Part shown: piece by piece, positions 27,691-36,096 of the stretch
Layout of the letters: each line of letters starts with the position of its first letter
How positions within the stretch are numbered: the stretch's first letter is position 1
DNA from: an uncultured Lachnospiraceae bacterium
Lineage (GTDB): Bacteria; Bacillota; Clostridia; Lachnospirales; Lachnospiraceae
Assembly (NCBI GenBank): GCA_949740725.1
Contig: CATJIO010000170.1
Coordinates: 1-48,781 of the forward strand
Length of the DNA stretch: 48,781 nucleotides
Reading direction: 5' to 3'
The notes under the pieces: generated by a model
The model's database searches: none
Told to the model about the DNA's origin: nothing
What the model saw: only the letters and a program-made list of their open reading frames with translations
Made by a program: the position numbers and the translations under genes

Positions 27691-28354
27691 AGCTTCCTCC
27701 TGTCAGCTCCAGATAGCTCTCAATAAAGTAATCTGCCAACGCCGCCTTTTCCACCCGTATTTCCCTGGAAAAGGCATCGTCCACAGCCACCACCGTCATC
27801 CCTGCCGCCTTGCCTGCCCGGATCCCCGCCGGGACATCCTCAAAGACCAGACACGCGCTGGGGGGAACCTGCAGATGCTCCGCCACCTTCAGATAGATAT
27901 CTGGAGAAGGTTTTCCCTGGGCCACCTCGCATCCGGTGGTAATATTCTGAAAACAGCCCTGAATCCCCAGAGATCCCAGAACCGCGTCCACCATCTCCCG
28001 TCCATTGCTGGTAGCTATCCCCATAGGCAATCCCCGGCGGGCCAGCTCCTCCAGAAATTCTCCTGCCCCTTCCTTTAAGGGCACCTCATTCCGATACTTT
28101 TCAATGGACATCCTGGTCCAATCTTCTTTAATCTCCTCAATCGTGCTGGGAATCCGGAACCGCTCCTTAAAGTAGATGGCGGTCTCGGTGAAACTCATCC
28201 CCTCAATGGCCTTCTGCAGGTCCGGCGGGCACTCATGGCCAAAACGCCCCAGATACTCTATGTCAATGGCTTTCCACATCCACATAGAATCCACCAGCGT
28301 CCCGTCCAGATCAAAGAGCACTGCCTTCTTTCCTTTTAATATGGTCGTCATCAT
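27674..28354 (-). CDS. HAD-superfamily hydrolase
   Basis: A 226-aa HAD phosphatase of the beta-phosphoglucomutase/phosphonatase-like class with a helical cap. Motif I is FDLDGTLVDS, motif II is GIATSNG, and motif III/IV is GKPSPDIYLK and VFEDVPAGIRAG. Substrate unknown. It begins one base after the stop of the pseudouridine synthase gene, with GGAGGTGA as ribosome binding site. Confidence 0.9.
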   Translation of the reverse strand: MMTTILKGKKAVLFDLDGTLVDSMWMWKAIDIEYLGRFGHECPPDLQKAIEGMSFTETAIYFKERFRIPSTIEEIKEDWTRMSIEKYRNEVPLKEGAGEFLEELARRGLPMGIATSNGREMVDAVLGSLGIQGCFQNITTGCEVAQGKPSPDIYLKVAEHLQVPPSACLVFEDVPAGIRAGKAAGMTVVAVDDAFSREIRVEKAALADYFIESYLELTGGSYGAGD

Positions 28355-28355
28355 C

Positions 28356-29129
28356 TTATCTCACCTCCCCGGCGCTCACATCCATTAATTTCTCTAATTC
28401 TTCCTCCGTCAACGGCCGGGACTGCCCCGGCGCCAGATCATCATCCAGAATCAGCGGCCCCATGGAAATCCGTTTTAAATAGGTAACCCTGCATCCAAGG
28501 GCTTCAAACATCCGCTTAACCTGGTGGAATTTCCCCTCCTGGATGGTGAGGGTAACTCTGGTAAAGGATGGGGCAAATCCATCCCCGCTTCTCCCCTTTT
28601 CCTCCAAAGGCTCCAGGATTGTTAAGCGGGCCGGGCGAGTTTTCGTGCCGTCCTCAAGAAGCAATCCCCTTTCCATCTGCTCCTGGCTGTCTCCAGGCAG
28701 ACTTCCAGAAATCTCTGCATAATAAGTCTTGTCCACATGCTTTTTTGGCGAGAGCAGCCGATGGGCCAGATCCCCGTCATTGGTAATCAGCAGCAGACCC
28801 TCTGTGTCAATATCCAGACGCCCCACGGGAAATAAATCCGATCTTCTAGCCTGGGTCAGAAGGCTCACCACTGTGGGATGGATCCGATCCTCGGTGGCAG
28901 ATACCACCCCCTGAGGCTTATTCAGAAGGTAATATTCCTTCGCCGCATAGGAAATTATTCGCTCGTCCACCTGGATGAGATCCTGGGCCGGGTCAACCTT
29001 TTCGTTGCTCTCCTTCACTGTCTGGCTATTTACCTGCACCCGACCCTTGCGCACCATCTCCTTTACCTGGCTGCGGCTCCCCTCTCCCATCTCCGCTAAA
29101 AATTTATCCAAACGTATCATCGATCCCAT
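28356..29129 (-). CDS. RsuA/RluB-family pseudouridine synthase
   Basis: A 257-aa enzyme with an N-terminal S4 domain (MIRLDKFLAEMGEGSRSQ) and a catalytic domain with YLLNKPQGVVSA and the active-site aspartate in GRLDIDTEGLLL, followed by EGKFHQVKRMFEALGC. It modifies one uridine of 16S or 23S rRNA; the exact target is not certain. GGAGAGG 5 bases before the ATG at 29129 supports that start; ATGs at 29165 and 29120 are alternatives. Confidence 0.92.
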   Translation of the reverse strand: MGSMIRLDKFLAEMGEGSRSQVKEMVRKGRVQVNSQTVKESNEKVDPAQDLIQVDERIISYAAKEYYLLNKPQGVVSATEDRIHPTVVSLLTQARRSDLFPVGRLDIDTEGLLLITNDGDLAHRLLSPKKHVDKTYYAEISGSLPGDSQEQMERGLLLEDGTKTRPARLTILEPLEEKGRSGDGFAPSFTRVTLTIQEGKFHQVKRMFEALGCRVTYLKRISMGPLILDDDLAPGQSRPLTEEELEKLMDVSAGEVR

Positions 29130-29197
29130 CAATGCCTCTCCTTCCGGCTTTATCTGATTTGCCACGGCTCCTGCTCTGGTAAAAAGCGGCCGGACGC

Positions 29198-30676
29198 CTA
29201 CGAATAGCGCCAGCCCGGATAATACTTATTCTTTAATTTCCCTCTCTCCTCCTTGGCCCAGCCCAATGGGAAATCCTCCACACACACCAGACGCCAGCTG
29301 GCTTCCTTCTGCAGATTTCCCTTCCCTGCCTTTCCCTGGCATCCATTTTCCTGGAGCTCCTCCTCTTTAAGCGCCAAAGTTTCCCCCTTCAGGTAGCGGA
29401 TCACCCGCTCATCCTCATGGGAAAACCGAATCACACGGGGATACTCCTCTGGCCTCAGCGCCATGGCAAGAGCCTGGCTGGGCTCAAACCGGCTGCGCTT
29501 TACTGTCCCCAGCCACAGGCCCGTGCGAAGATAGCGAAGCCGAAGCCCTTCCGGAAAATCCTCCGGCAGATAAAACAGGTTCTCCCCCTTTCTAAGGATA
29601 CGTGAATAGTCCAGATGGAACGAGGTCTCCTCCATAAAGGAAAAAAAGCCCGCTAGATCCTCCTCACCGGAAGAAAAGCCCCTTCTATGGGGAAGAGCTG
29701 GGGATAGCCTTTCCTTGTCATCCTTCCTTTCCCCGTCCCTTGGGTCCTGGCACGCTTTTCGAAACAAGGCCAGGAAATGCCCCTCTCCCCGCACCCGGTG
29801 AGGGAACAGCCGGAGAAGGCCCGGCATCCCCGCTTCTACTGCTGCCCCGAAAATAGCGGGAAGGGGCTCCAGCGCCATTTGGGGGAATTGTGCTAAAACG
29901 TAAGACACATTTTCTTCATCCTCCAGGGTGGAAAAGGTACAGGTGGAATATAGCAGATATCCTCCCGGCCTCAGCATCGTCACCGCCTGGGCCAGGATCT
30001 CCTGCTGAATCGGCCCATAGTGCTCCGGCCCCCGCTCCAGCCAATCCTTCACCATTCCAGGCTCTCTCCGGAACATCCCCTCACCGGAGCAGGGCGCGTC
30101 TACTAAGATGCAGTCGAAAAATTCCGGAAGACTTCGGGCAAGGGTTTCTGGCGGCTCGCTGGTCACACAAGCATTGGGAATCCCGAAAAGTTCCAGATTT
30201 TTTAAGAGCCCTTTAGCCCGGGAGTTACTGATATCATTGGCAAAAAGCAGTCCCTTTCCCCGAAGCTTTGCCCCCAGCTCCGTCGCCTTGCCTCCTGGGG
30301 CGGCGCATAGATCCAGCACCCGATCCCCCGGCTTCACTGGAAGAAAAGCAGCAGGCGTCATGGCGCTGGGCTCCTGGAGATAATACAGCCCAGCATAATA
30401 ATAAGGATCCTTCGAGGGAATCCAGGAAGCATCATTTGGCTCTGCCCCCTGGCCAGACGGCAGCGCATCAAGGAAAAAGCCGTTGGGAATCCAGGGAATC
30501 GGCTCAACGGGAACAGGGCAGAGCCCCAAAAATCTCTCCGGTGACAGCTTCCAGGTGTTTACCCGCAGCCCTCTGCTCCAAGGTTTAGACAGGGCTTCCA
30601 GGTAATGGGGATATTCCTCGCCTAAGAGGCGCTGCTGCTGTGCCAGAAATGCTTCTGGTAGTTCCTTCCAATTCAT
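29198..30676 (-). CDS. RsmB/RsmF-type rRNA cytosine-C5 methyltransferase
   Basis: A 492-aa NOL1/NOP2/sun family SAM-dependent methyltransferase. SAM-binding LDLCAAPGGKATEL, FANDISNSRA and the catalytic motifs LVDAPCSGEGMFR and YSTCTFSTLEDEE (two catalytic cysteines) are visible. The C-terminal region beyond about residue 300 is the RNA-binding part typical of RsmF. The ATG at 30676 follows GAAGGAG. It is 11 bp downstream of the M23 peptidase gene. Confidence 0.93.
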   Translation of the reverse strand: MNWKELPEAFLAQQQRLLGEEYPHYLEALSKPWSRGLRVNTWKLSPERFLGLCPVPVEPIPWIPNGFFLDALPSGQGAEPNDASWIPSKDPYYYAGLYYLQEPSAMTPAAFLPVKPGDRVLDLCAAPGGKATELGAKLRGKGLLFANDISNSRAKGLLKNLELFGIPNACVTSEPPETLARSLPEFFDCILVDAPCSGEGMFRREPGMVKDWLERGPEHYGPIQQEILAQAVTMLRPGGYLLYSTCTFSTLEDEENVSYVLAQFPQMALEPLPAIFGAAVEAGMPGLLRLFPHRVRGEGHFLALFRKACQDPRDGERKDDKERLSPALPHRRGFSSGEEDLAGFFSFMEETSFHLDYSRILRKGENLFYLPEDFPEGLRLRYLRTGLWLGTVKRSRFEPSQALAMALRPEEYPRVIRFSHEDERVIRYLKGETLALKEEELQENGCQGKAGKGNLQKEASWRLVCVEDFPLGWAKEERGKLKNKYYPGWRYS

Positions 30677-30687
30677 TGTTTTCTCCT

Positions 30688-31542
30688 TCAATAATCCGCT
30701 TTTCTGAGAAAGCGCTCGCTGTATTTTAGCACCCAGTAGGGATTCACGCTCAGCTCGTCATAATGATCCGTGGGAAGATAAATCCCCAGATGAAGATGTA
30801 CCGGGAAATTTCCCACGGTATTCTCTTTAACCCCATACCCGGAATCCCCCATGTATCCCAAAAGGGCGCCGGGGTAAACCTGTTCCCAAACCTGCCATTC
30901 CTGAGCATACTGATACAAGTGTCCATAATAAAAATACGCGCCGGAGGGGGCCCGGATCCCGATGCGCCATCCACCCAGTTCCAGCCACCCTACCTGCTCC
31001 ACCTGACCTCCAGTCATAGAAAGTACCGGGTAGAAGCCCCTGGGACGTTCTGTTCCCAAGATATCACAGCCTTCATGGCAGCGGTCTCCCCGGTAGGTAC
31101 GAGGTTCCAAAAAGCTGTCCTCGTAAACGGGAAAGGGCGCTGAAGCGCTGGCCCCATTCTCCCAGCTCTTTTCCGGATTCCCAGATATAGGGATAGGGAA
31201 GCAGGCAATATCCTGAAAGATCATCCGGTACGCCTGAGTCAGTTTCTGGTATTCTGCCGGCTTTCCGGCCATAAGCGCTCTCTTGATCCCAGGCCACTGC
31301 TGATACTCCTCCCAGGTCAGCCGGCGAAGGTCGTAATTATGCTCCACCATCAGCGCCGCTACTGCCTCACAGTCCAAATCCGACAGGGAGAGGATCCCCT
31401 CCCCCAGGCGCATCCTTCGGAAAGATTCCTCCTCCCAGGTATAAGCGCCCAGCTGGTAGCGTTCCGGATTAGTTAAAAAATACTCCGTAAGCCCAGCCTG
31501 ATAAATGGAAAGCAGAAGAAGCAGAAGCCAAATCCCAATCAT
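30688..31542 (-). CDS. M23-family metallopeptidase, membrane-anchored
   Basis: A 284-aa protein with an N-terminal TM/signal segment (MIGIWLLLLLLSIYQAGL) and a C-terminal LytM-like peptidase domain. Zinc motifs are HEGCD (HxxxD) and HLHLG (HxH). It probably acts outside the membrane on peptidoglycan or on a sporulation partner. The ATG at 31542 has AAGGA at 8 bases; the frame stays open to an ATG at 31563. It is divergent from ylbJ, a sporulation gene. Confidence 0.87.
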   Translation of the reverse strand: MIGIWLLLLLLSIYQAGLTEYFLTNPERYQLGAYTWEEESFRRMRLGEGILSLSDLDCEAVAALMVEHNYDLRRLTWEEYQQWPGIKRALMAGKPAEYQKLTQAYRMIFQDIACFPIPISGNPEKSWENGASASAPFPVYEDSFLEPRTYRGDRCHEGCDILGTERPRGFYPVLSMTGGQVEQVGWLELGGWRIGIRAPSGAYFYYGHLYQYAQEWQVWEQVYPGALLGYMGDSGYGVKENTVGNFPVHLHLGIYLPTDHYDELSVNPYWVLKYSERFLRKADY

Positions 31543-31607
31543 ATGCATGATCCTTCTCCACATATACTGTGTTAACTATGTATACGCAAAGGAGCAGGAG
31601 AAAACCC

Positions 31608-32672
31608 ATGAAGCCAAAAATATTTTTTACAAAGGTTCTGCTTTCTTCCATTATGCTTCTTCTGCTGTGCTTTCCGGAAATCTCTCTGGAGGGAGCAAAA
31701 AGAGGGCTCCTGCTCTGGTATCAGACGGTCCTTCCCACTCTGCTTCCCTTTATGATCTGCACCAATTTGCTGATAAGCAGCAATACGGTAAAATTCCTCA
31801 CCGCCCCGGTATCCCCCATCCTCTCCCGCCTTTTTGGCCTGTCCGAAAATGGATGCTTCGTTCTGCTGAACGGGATTCTATGTGGCTATCCCATGGGCGC
31901 TAAAACCTGCAGTGATTTCCTGGATCAGGACTGCCTCTCGCTGGCCGAAGCCAAAAGCTTGTACGCCGTAAGCAGCTTTCCCAGCCCCATGTTCCTTGCT
32001 GGCTTCGTGATGGCCAAGATTGCCCAGGCAGCCGGGCCGGGGACTGTGCCATTCTGGAAGCTGGCGTTGTCCGTCTATCTTCCTGTCCTTCCCATGTTCC
32101 TCCTGGCAGGGGCCATCTATGGATTTCCCGCAAAAAAGGGCCTGAGGCCCCAGGCCGGGAAACAGCCCCTCTTCGCCGGAGCATCAGCCTGCGCTGACTT
32201 GGGAACAGCCGTCGGCAAAAGCGCTGGTCGGGGGAATTCAGCCCAGCTCTCCCTTTCCACATGGCAAAAGCCCAACTTCAACGCTCCTCAACCTCATCTT
32301 CCGTTAGACGAAGCCCTGATGTCCTCCATAGAAGTCATGGTGAAGATCGGAGGATATCTGATGATTTTCTCCATCCTGGCCGCTTTCCTGAAAACCCTTA
32401 TCCCCTCTGGCACCCTTCAGGCGCTGCTGATCTCCCTGGCGGAAATGACCACCGGCATCCAGGAAATCTCCGTTTCCTTTCCCGGCTCCGGCGCCTGGAG
32501 CGCCGGACTCATCCTGGCTACTGCTTCCTTCGGCGGATTTTCCAGCGTATTTCAGGTAAAAAGTGTTACAAAAAATGTCGGATTATCCATCCGACATTAT
32601 ATCCTGTGGAAAATCCTCCATGGCCTTCTGGCCTGGGGAATCTTTTCTGTACTCGTGTATTGTCTGGATTAG
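31608..32672 (+). CDS. ylbJ: YlbJ-like sporulation integral membrane protein
   Basis: A 354-aa multi-pass protein with the nucleoside-recognition (Gate) type pattern of YlbJ: WYQTVLPTLLPFMI, LCGYPMGAKTC and SSFPSPMFLAGFVM. YlbJ is needed for spore cortex formation in Bacillus. The ATG at 31608 follows GGAG; an open frame extends to 31569. About 80 residues in the middle (near AGKQPLFAGASACADLG) look poorly conserved. It is divergent from the M23 gene and one of only two plus-strand genes. Confidence 0.88.
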   Translation: MKPKIFFTKVLLSSIMLLLLCFPEISLEGAKRGLLLWYQTVLPTLLPFMICTNLLISSNTVKFLTAPVSPILSRLFGLSENGCFVLLNGILCGYPMGAKTCSDFLDQDCLSLAEAKSLYAVSSFPSPMFLAGFVMAKIAQAAGPGTVPFWKLALSVYLPVLPMFLLAGAIYGFPAKKGLRPQAGKQPLFAGASACADLGTAVGKSAGRGNSAQLSLSTWQKPNFNAPQPHLPLDEALMSSIEVMVKIGGYLMIFSILAAFLKTLIPSGTLQALLISLAEMTTGIQEISVSFPGSGAWSAGLILATASFGGFSSVFQVKSVTKNVGLSIRHYILWKILHGLLAWGIFSVLVYCLD

Positions 32673-32727
32673 TTCTGGTGAAACTCTGCAGGATATTCGT
32701 TCATCGGCAAGGCGGATGCCACAGCCT

Positions 32728-33309
32728 CTACTCCGATGGCGGCGCCTCCTCGCCAGGAGTCTCCTGTACGATCCCTCCTGCCAGCTCGTTCCGGTTATTC
32801 AGCACAATATCATAGCTGGACTGCATGGAGGTGATAAATGCGTCAAACCGTCCTCTGGCGCCCTCCATCGTGTGGTTGATAATGGTCTGAAGGCTGCCCA
32901 GCATGTCATCGGTATACTGAACCGCCCCCTGACGGATACTGTTGGCGTCATTTACCGCGTTGTCCACGATGGCCTGGGCCTGGGCCTGGGCCTGCTCGAT
33001 AATCTCATTGGCATTGGAGTAGGCCTTCTGCATAATCTCATGTTCATTCACTAGCTCATTGGTCTGGGCAGTGGCCTCTGCCACCATAGTATCCGCCTGA
33101 CTCCTGGCCTCGCTTAAGATGGCCTCCTGATTGCTGATAATCTTCTGATACTGCTTGATCTCATCCGGGACCCTGAGACGCAGTTCCACCAAAAGCTCCT
33201 CCAGCTCCTCTTTATTCACTAAAATCTTGGTTGTCGATAAAGGCTGATACTTACAACTGTCGATATATTCTTCGATCTCATCAATTAACTGCTCAATCCT
33301 GCTACTCAT
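32728..33309 (-). CDS. Coiled-coil protein (ATPase subunit H/DivIVA-like), unknown function
   Basis: A 193-aa soluble protein, predicted mostly helical with long coiled coil between about residues 35 and 150, including an alternating QAQAQAQA stretch. Similar proteins are often annotated as V-type ATPase subunit H-like, but no ATPase genes are nearby. It overlaps coaD by 8 bp, with AAGGAGG 6 bases before the ATG at 33309. It probably is co-transcribed with rsmD and coaD. Confidence 0.75.
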   Translation of the reverse strand: MSSRIEQLIDEIEEYIDSCKYQPLSTTKILVNKEELEELLVELRLRVPDEIKQYQKIISNQEAILSEARSQADTMVAEATAQTNELVNEHEIMQKAYSNANEIIEQAQAQAQAIVDNAVNDANSIRQGAVQYTDDMLGSLQTIINHTMEGARGRFDAFITSMQSSYDIVLNNRNELAGGIVQETPGEEAPPSE

Positions 33310-33814
33310 CATCGTCCTCCTTGCTTTCCATCTTTATCTCAGCGTATTTCTTCATCACATATTCCGCAATGTGAGGATGTAAAAAATCAGAAATCTCTCC
33401 TCCCAGGGAGGCGATCTCCTTCACAATACTGGAGCTCAAGTAAGAATACCTCAAGCTGGTAGTCAAAAACATAGTATCCACCTCCGGCGCTATCACCCGG
33501 TTGGTCTGAGCCAGCTGAAGCTCATACTCAAAATCCGTCACCGCCCGAAGTCCCCGGACGATCACCTTCGCATGATTCTTCCGGGCAAAATCAATGGTAA
33601 GCCCGTCAAAGTATTGAATCTCCACATTAGGGAGGGCGGCGGTGACGCTTTCCAGCATCTCGATCCGCTCCTCCACTGAAAAAAGTGGATGCTTTGCCTG
33701 ATTATTCAACACACCGATAATTACCCGGTCCATAATCTGGGCCGTCCGTTCAATAATATCATAATGTCCCAAGGTCACCGGGTCAAAGCTCCCCGGATAT
33801 ACGGCAACTGACAT
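33302..33814 (-). CDS. coaD: Phosphopantetheine adenylyltransferase
   Basis: A 170-aa enzyme of CoA synthesis that joins phosphopantetheine and ATP to form dephospho-CoA. The nucleotidyltransferase motif is [12 protein letters not shown], with [13 protein letters not shown] and the C-terminal SSSIVKEIA. Start at the ATG 33814 with AAGGAG. It lies in the same order as in many Firmicutes, after rsmD. Confidence 0.96.
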   Translation of the reverse strand: MSVAVYPGSFDPVTLGHYDIIERTAQIMDRVIIGVLNNQAKHPLFSVEERIEMLESVTAALPNVEIQYFDGLTIDFARKNHAKVIVRGLRAVTDFEYELQLAQTNRVIAPEVDTMFLTTSLRYSYLSSSIVKEIASLGGEISDFLHPHIAEYVMKKYAEIKMESKEDDDE

Positions 33815-33923
33815 CAACTATTCTCCTTTATCCATAAAGCCTTACTACTTGCGGCCTGCTGTCCAAAACGGCAAATATACACTCAGCATAATCTTCTGCC
33901 CATTGGGGCGGCGATGCCCTCAG

Positions 33924-34478
33924 TCAGGCCTTTACTGCAAAAATATGCTGATTGGTTTTATAGGTCTTCACCCGCTTAACACTCCATCCCATAGGCACCA
34001 TCCACTCTGTCGGCGTTTCCAGGGATGCCTCAATGATCACGGTAGTGGCGCTGTTCGCCAGCCCGGAAGTAGTCAGATACGCCAAAACCTCCTGCTCGTG
34101 CTGATGATCATAGGGAGGATCCATAAAGATAAAATCAAAGGCGGCCCTCTTTCCTTCCAGCCTCCTCAAGCCCTGACAGACATCCGTCTGCAGTACCATG
34201 GCTCTCTCCTCCAGATGAGTCGTCCTTAAATTCTCCCGGATACAGGCCACAGCCCGCGGATCATTCTCCACAAAAACCGCCTCCGCCGCACCTCGGCTCA
34301 ACGCCTCGATTCCGATAGCGCCGCTGCCGGAAAACAGATCCAGAAAGGTACTGCCCCCAATCTCATACTGCAGCATGTTAAACAAAGTCTCCTTGATCCG
34401 GTCCGTGGTGGGCCTGGTGCTCTCGCCCGGAACCGTCTTCAACAGCAAGCGCCTGGCGCTGCCTGCAATCACTCTCAT
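33924..34478 (-). CDS. rsmD: 16S rRNA (guanine-N2)-methyltransferase RsmD
   Basis: A 184-aa SAM-dependent methyltransferase that modifies G966 of 16S rRNA. Motifs: MRVIAGSARR, STRPTTDRIKETLFN, LDLFSGSGAIGIEALSRG, and the catalytic DPPY. Start ATG at 34478 with AGAGGA; the frame runs to 34544. It is the last gene of the higher-GC block before the glycan locus and has its own promoter. Confidence 0.95.
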   Translation of the reverse strand: MRVIAGSARRLLLKTVPGESTRPTTDRIKETLFNMLQYEIGGSTFLDLFSGSGAIGIEALSRGAAEAVFVENDPRAVACIRENLRTTHLEERAMVLQTDVCQGLRRLEGKRAAFDFIFMDPPYDHQHEQEVLAYLTTSGLANSATTVIIEASLETPTEWMVPMGWSVKRVKTYKTNQHIFAVKA

Positions 34479-34503
34479 AAAATATCCTCTCTTTACCGGA
34501 TCT

Positions 34504-34532
34504 AGTATAATATGAAAGGTTAAGATATACAA
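34504..34532 (-). promoter_or_regulatory. Likely promoter of rsmD-coaD
   Basis: TTGTAT (34527-34532) and TATACT (34504-34509) on the minus strand are 17 bases apart, about 25 bp before the rsmD ATG. The -10 is good, the -35 weak. Confidence 0.5.
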
Positions 34533-34553
34533 GAGATTTTTCAAAAAATGTTC

Positions 34554-34595
34554 AAAACCAGCGGAGGGTGGCTGCTTCCATCCTCTGCTGGTTTT
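34554..34595 (-). terminator. Intrinsic terminator at the end of the glycan locus
   Basis: AAAACCAGCGGAGG (34554-34567) and CCTCTGCTGGTTTT (34582-34595) pair with one mismatch around a 14-base loop. On the minus strand TTTT and then TTTTTT follow. It would end transcripts arriving from the glycan genes and shields rsmD. The remainder of the gap up to 34721 shows nothing I can name. Confidence 0.7.
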
Positions 34596-34721
34596 CCTTA
34601 AACTTCACCTCTTCCTTTTTCAAGCCCCACATTACCAGCGACGCTTTGTAAAGGAATTTTTTAATCGTATTCGCAAAAAATAGAGTCAGGAACCTGTTCT
34701 TTGGGATTCTCGGTTCTATAA

Positions 34722-34979
34722 CTACCTATGCGCTTCTATCATCTTTAAGCTATTTGAAAAACTCACCTTGTCTGCCAGTATTCCATAGTGCATATCCACT
34801 GCGCCAGTGTAAGAAAAGTCATGCATTAACTTCCCGATTGGCATATCTCCACGGTAAGCGCCATTTACATACAGTATGTACGAACCGTCCTCAAATCTTT
34901 CCCCGGTTCCTATCTTCCCAACTACTTTCCATTTTGCTTTTGTATAATCATAATACCAAAAAGTTTCTATTTTTTCAAT
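34722..34979 (-). pseudogene. Remnant of a PD-(D/E)XK nuclease family transposase (Rpn-like)
   Basis: Translating the minus strand gives an open frame between two TAG codons (34980-34982 and 34722-34724) with no start codon. It reads in part ILYVNGAYRGDMPIGKLMHD, then FSYTGAVDMHYGILADKV. This matches the conserved C-terminal part of Rpn/YhgA-like recombination-promoting nucleases, where IGKLMHDF and DMxYxxLAD are characteristic. The nuclease core is missing, so it is a decayed fragment at the edge of the AT-rich glycan locus. Confidence 0.72.
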
Positions 34980-35025
34980 CTAAACCCTAATGTGTTGACA
35001 CATTTACCATTAGCCATTTGGAACA

Positions 35026-36096
35026 TCACAATCTCACTTGCCTGAACATTCTGATCCACATTCTGTAGACAAATTGCTTGAATTTCACTATTCGTAGTGT
35101 TCTACTGTCATATTGTACAAATGTTGCATCTACGTCAGTTTGGTCATATACTCTTATCACTTTGTCCTGTTCTTCTTTTGATAATTTTTTAATCCATCCA
35201 TTTTGGAAACCATTTCTTTGAATATTCGCTAAACAATTTCGGAATTTAAGGTCTCTGCTTATTCCATAAAAATCAAACTTTTCTCCAAGAAACTTTCTAA
35301 GTAAAATATCGTATTCATACATGCCAATCAAATGTTTCGGTGTAAGGCTAGCATTTACAGCAATCCTATAATTCAATAACGTTTTTTGAGTAGAATAAAC
35401 ATTGTATTTATCCGCCAAACATAGTAAAAACACATAATCACTTATAGGGTTCCAACGGTTGTCAAATCCGCCAATACTAATAGCCTTTTCTTTATTTAGC
35501 AAGGCTCCCATAATATTGATCGGATGAATGAAATAAAAATCACTTCCTAGTACTCTGTATGTCTCCCTGCTAAACACTCGTTTAAGCTTTTCTTTCATTG
35601 CAAGATAATACAATTTTTTCTCTCCATCCATTGTTCTATAGTTACATCCTACCGCTGCTAATTTCTCATTCTTCTTTATTATCTTCCACATAGATGAAAT
35701 ATAGTCCTCAGAGATAGTATCATCGTCATGCAAAATCAGAACCCATTTGGCATTGGCAAGTTCCAAACATCTATTCCAATTTCCAAACATACCAAGATTT
35801 TCTCTATTTTTATAATACACTAAACGTTGATCGCAGAAATCCTTTACTACTTCATAAGTATCACAACACGAAAAGTCAGGGTTGTTATCAACAATGACTA
35901 TCTCATACTGTATTTCTGTAACCTGTTTCAAAGCACTATTAATTGTATCTTTAAGGTAAATATTTCTAAGATATGTAGGAATCATTATCGAAAAAAGCGG
36001 CGACTCTTCTCTTGCACCGTGGAGAAGAACAGATTCGACATTTTGAATATTTTTAAAGTTATTTCTGATATTAAAAAAATCTTTCTTTTCAATCAT
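35026..36096 (-). CDS. Family 2 glycosyltransferase
   Basis: A 356-aa GT-A fold transferase. The N-terminal strand SIMIPTYLRNIYLKDTI, YEIVIVDNNPD and the metal-binding LILHDDDTISEDYI are typical of GT2. Donor and acceptor unknown. The ATG at 36096 overlaps the flippase stop by 4 bp (ATGA). It is the last gene of the glycan operon. Base composition is AT-rich, unlike the housekeeping block to the left. Confidence 0.9.
   Translation of the reverse strand: MIEKKDFFNIRNNFKNIQNVESVLLHGAREESPLFSIMIPTYLRNIYLKDTINSALKQVTEIQYEIVIVDNNPDFSCCDTYEVVKDFCDQRLVYYKNRENLGMFGNWNRCLELANAKWVLILHDDDTISEDYISSMWKIIKKNEKLAAVGCNYRTMDGEKKLYYLAMKEKLKRVFSRETYRVLGSDFYFIHPINIMGALLNKEKAISIGGFDNRWNPISDYVFLLCLADKYNVYSTQKTLLNYRIAVNASLTPKHLIGMYEYDILLRKFLGEKFDFYGISRDLKFRNCLANIQRNGFQNGWIKKLSKEEQDKVIRVYDQTDVDATFVQYDSRTLRIVKFKQFVYRMWIRMFRQVRL

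Noticed and set aside
34754-34990. 78-codon plus-strand frame in the gap right of rsmD
   Set aside because: It is the shadow of the minus-strand transposase-type remnant, which has recognisable family sequence.
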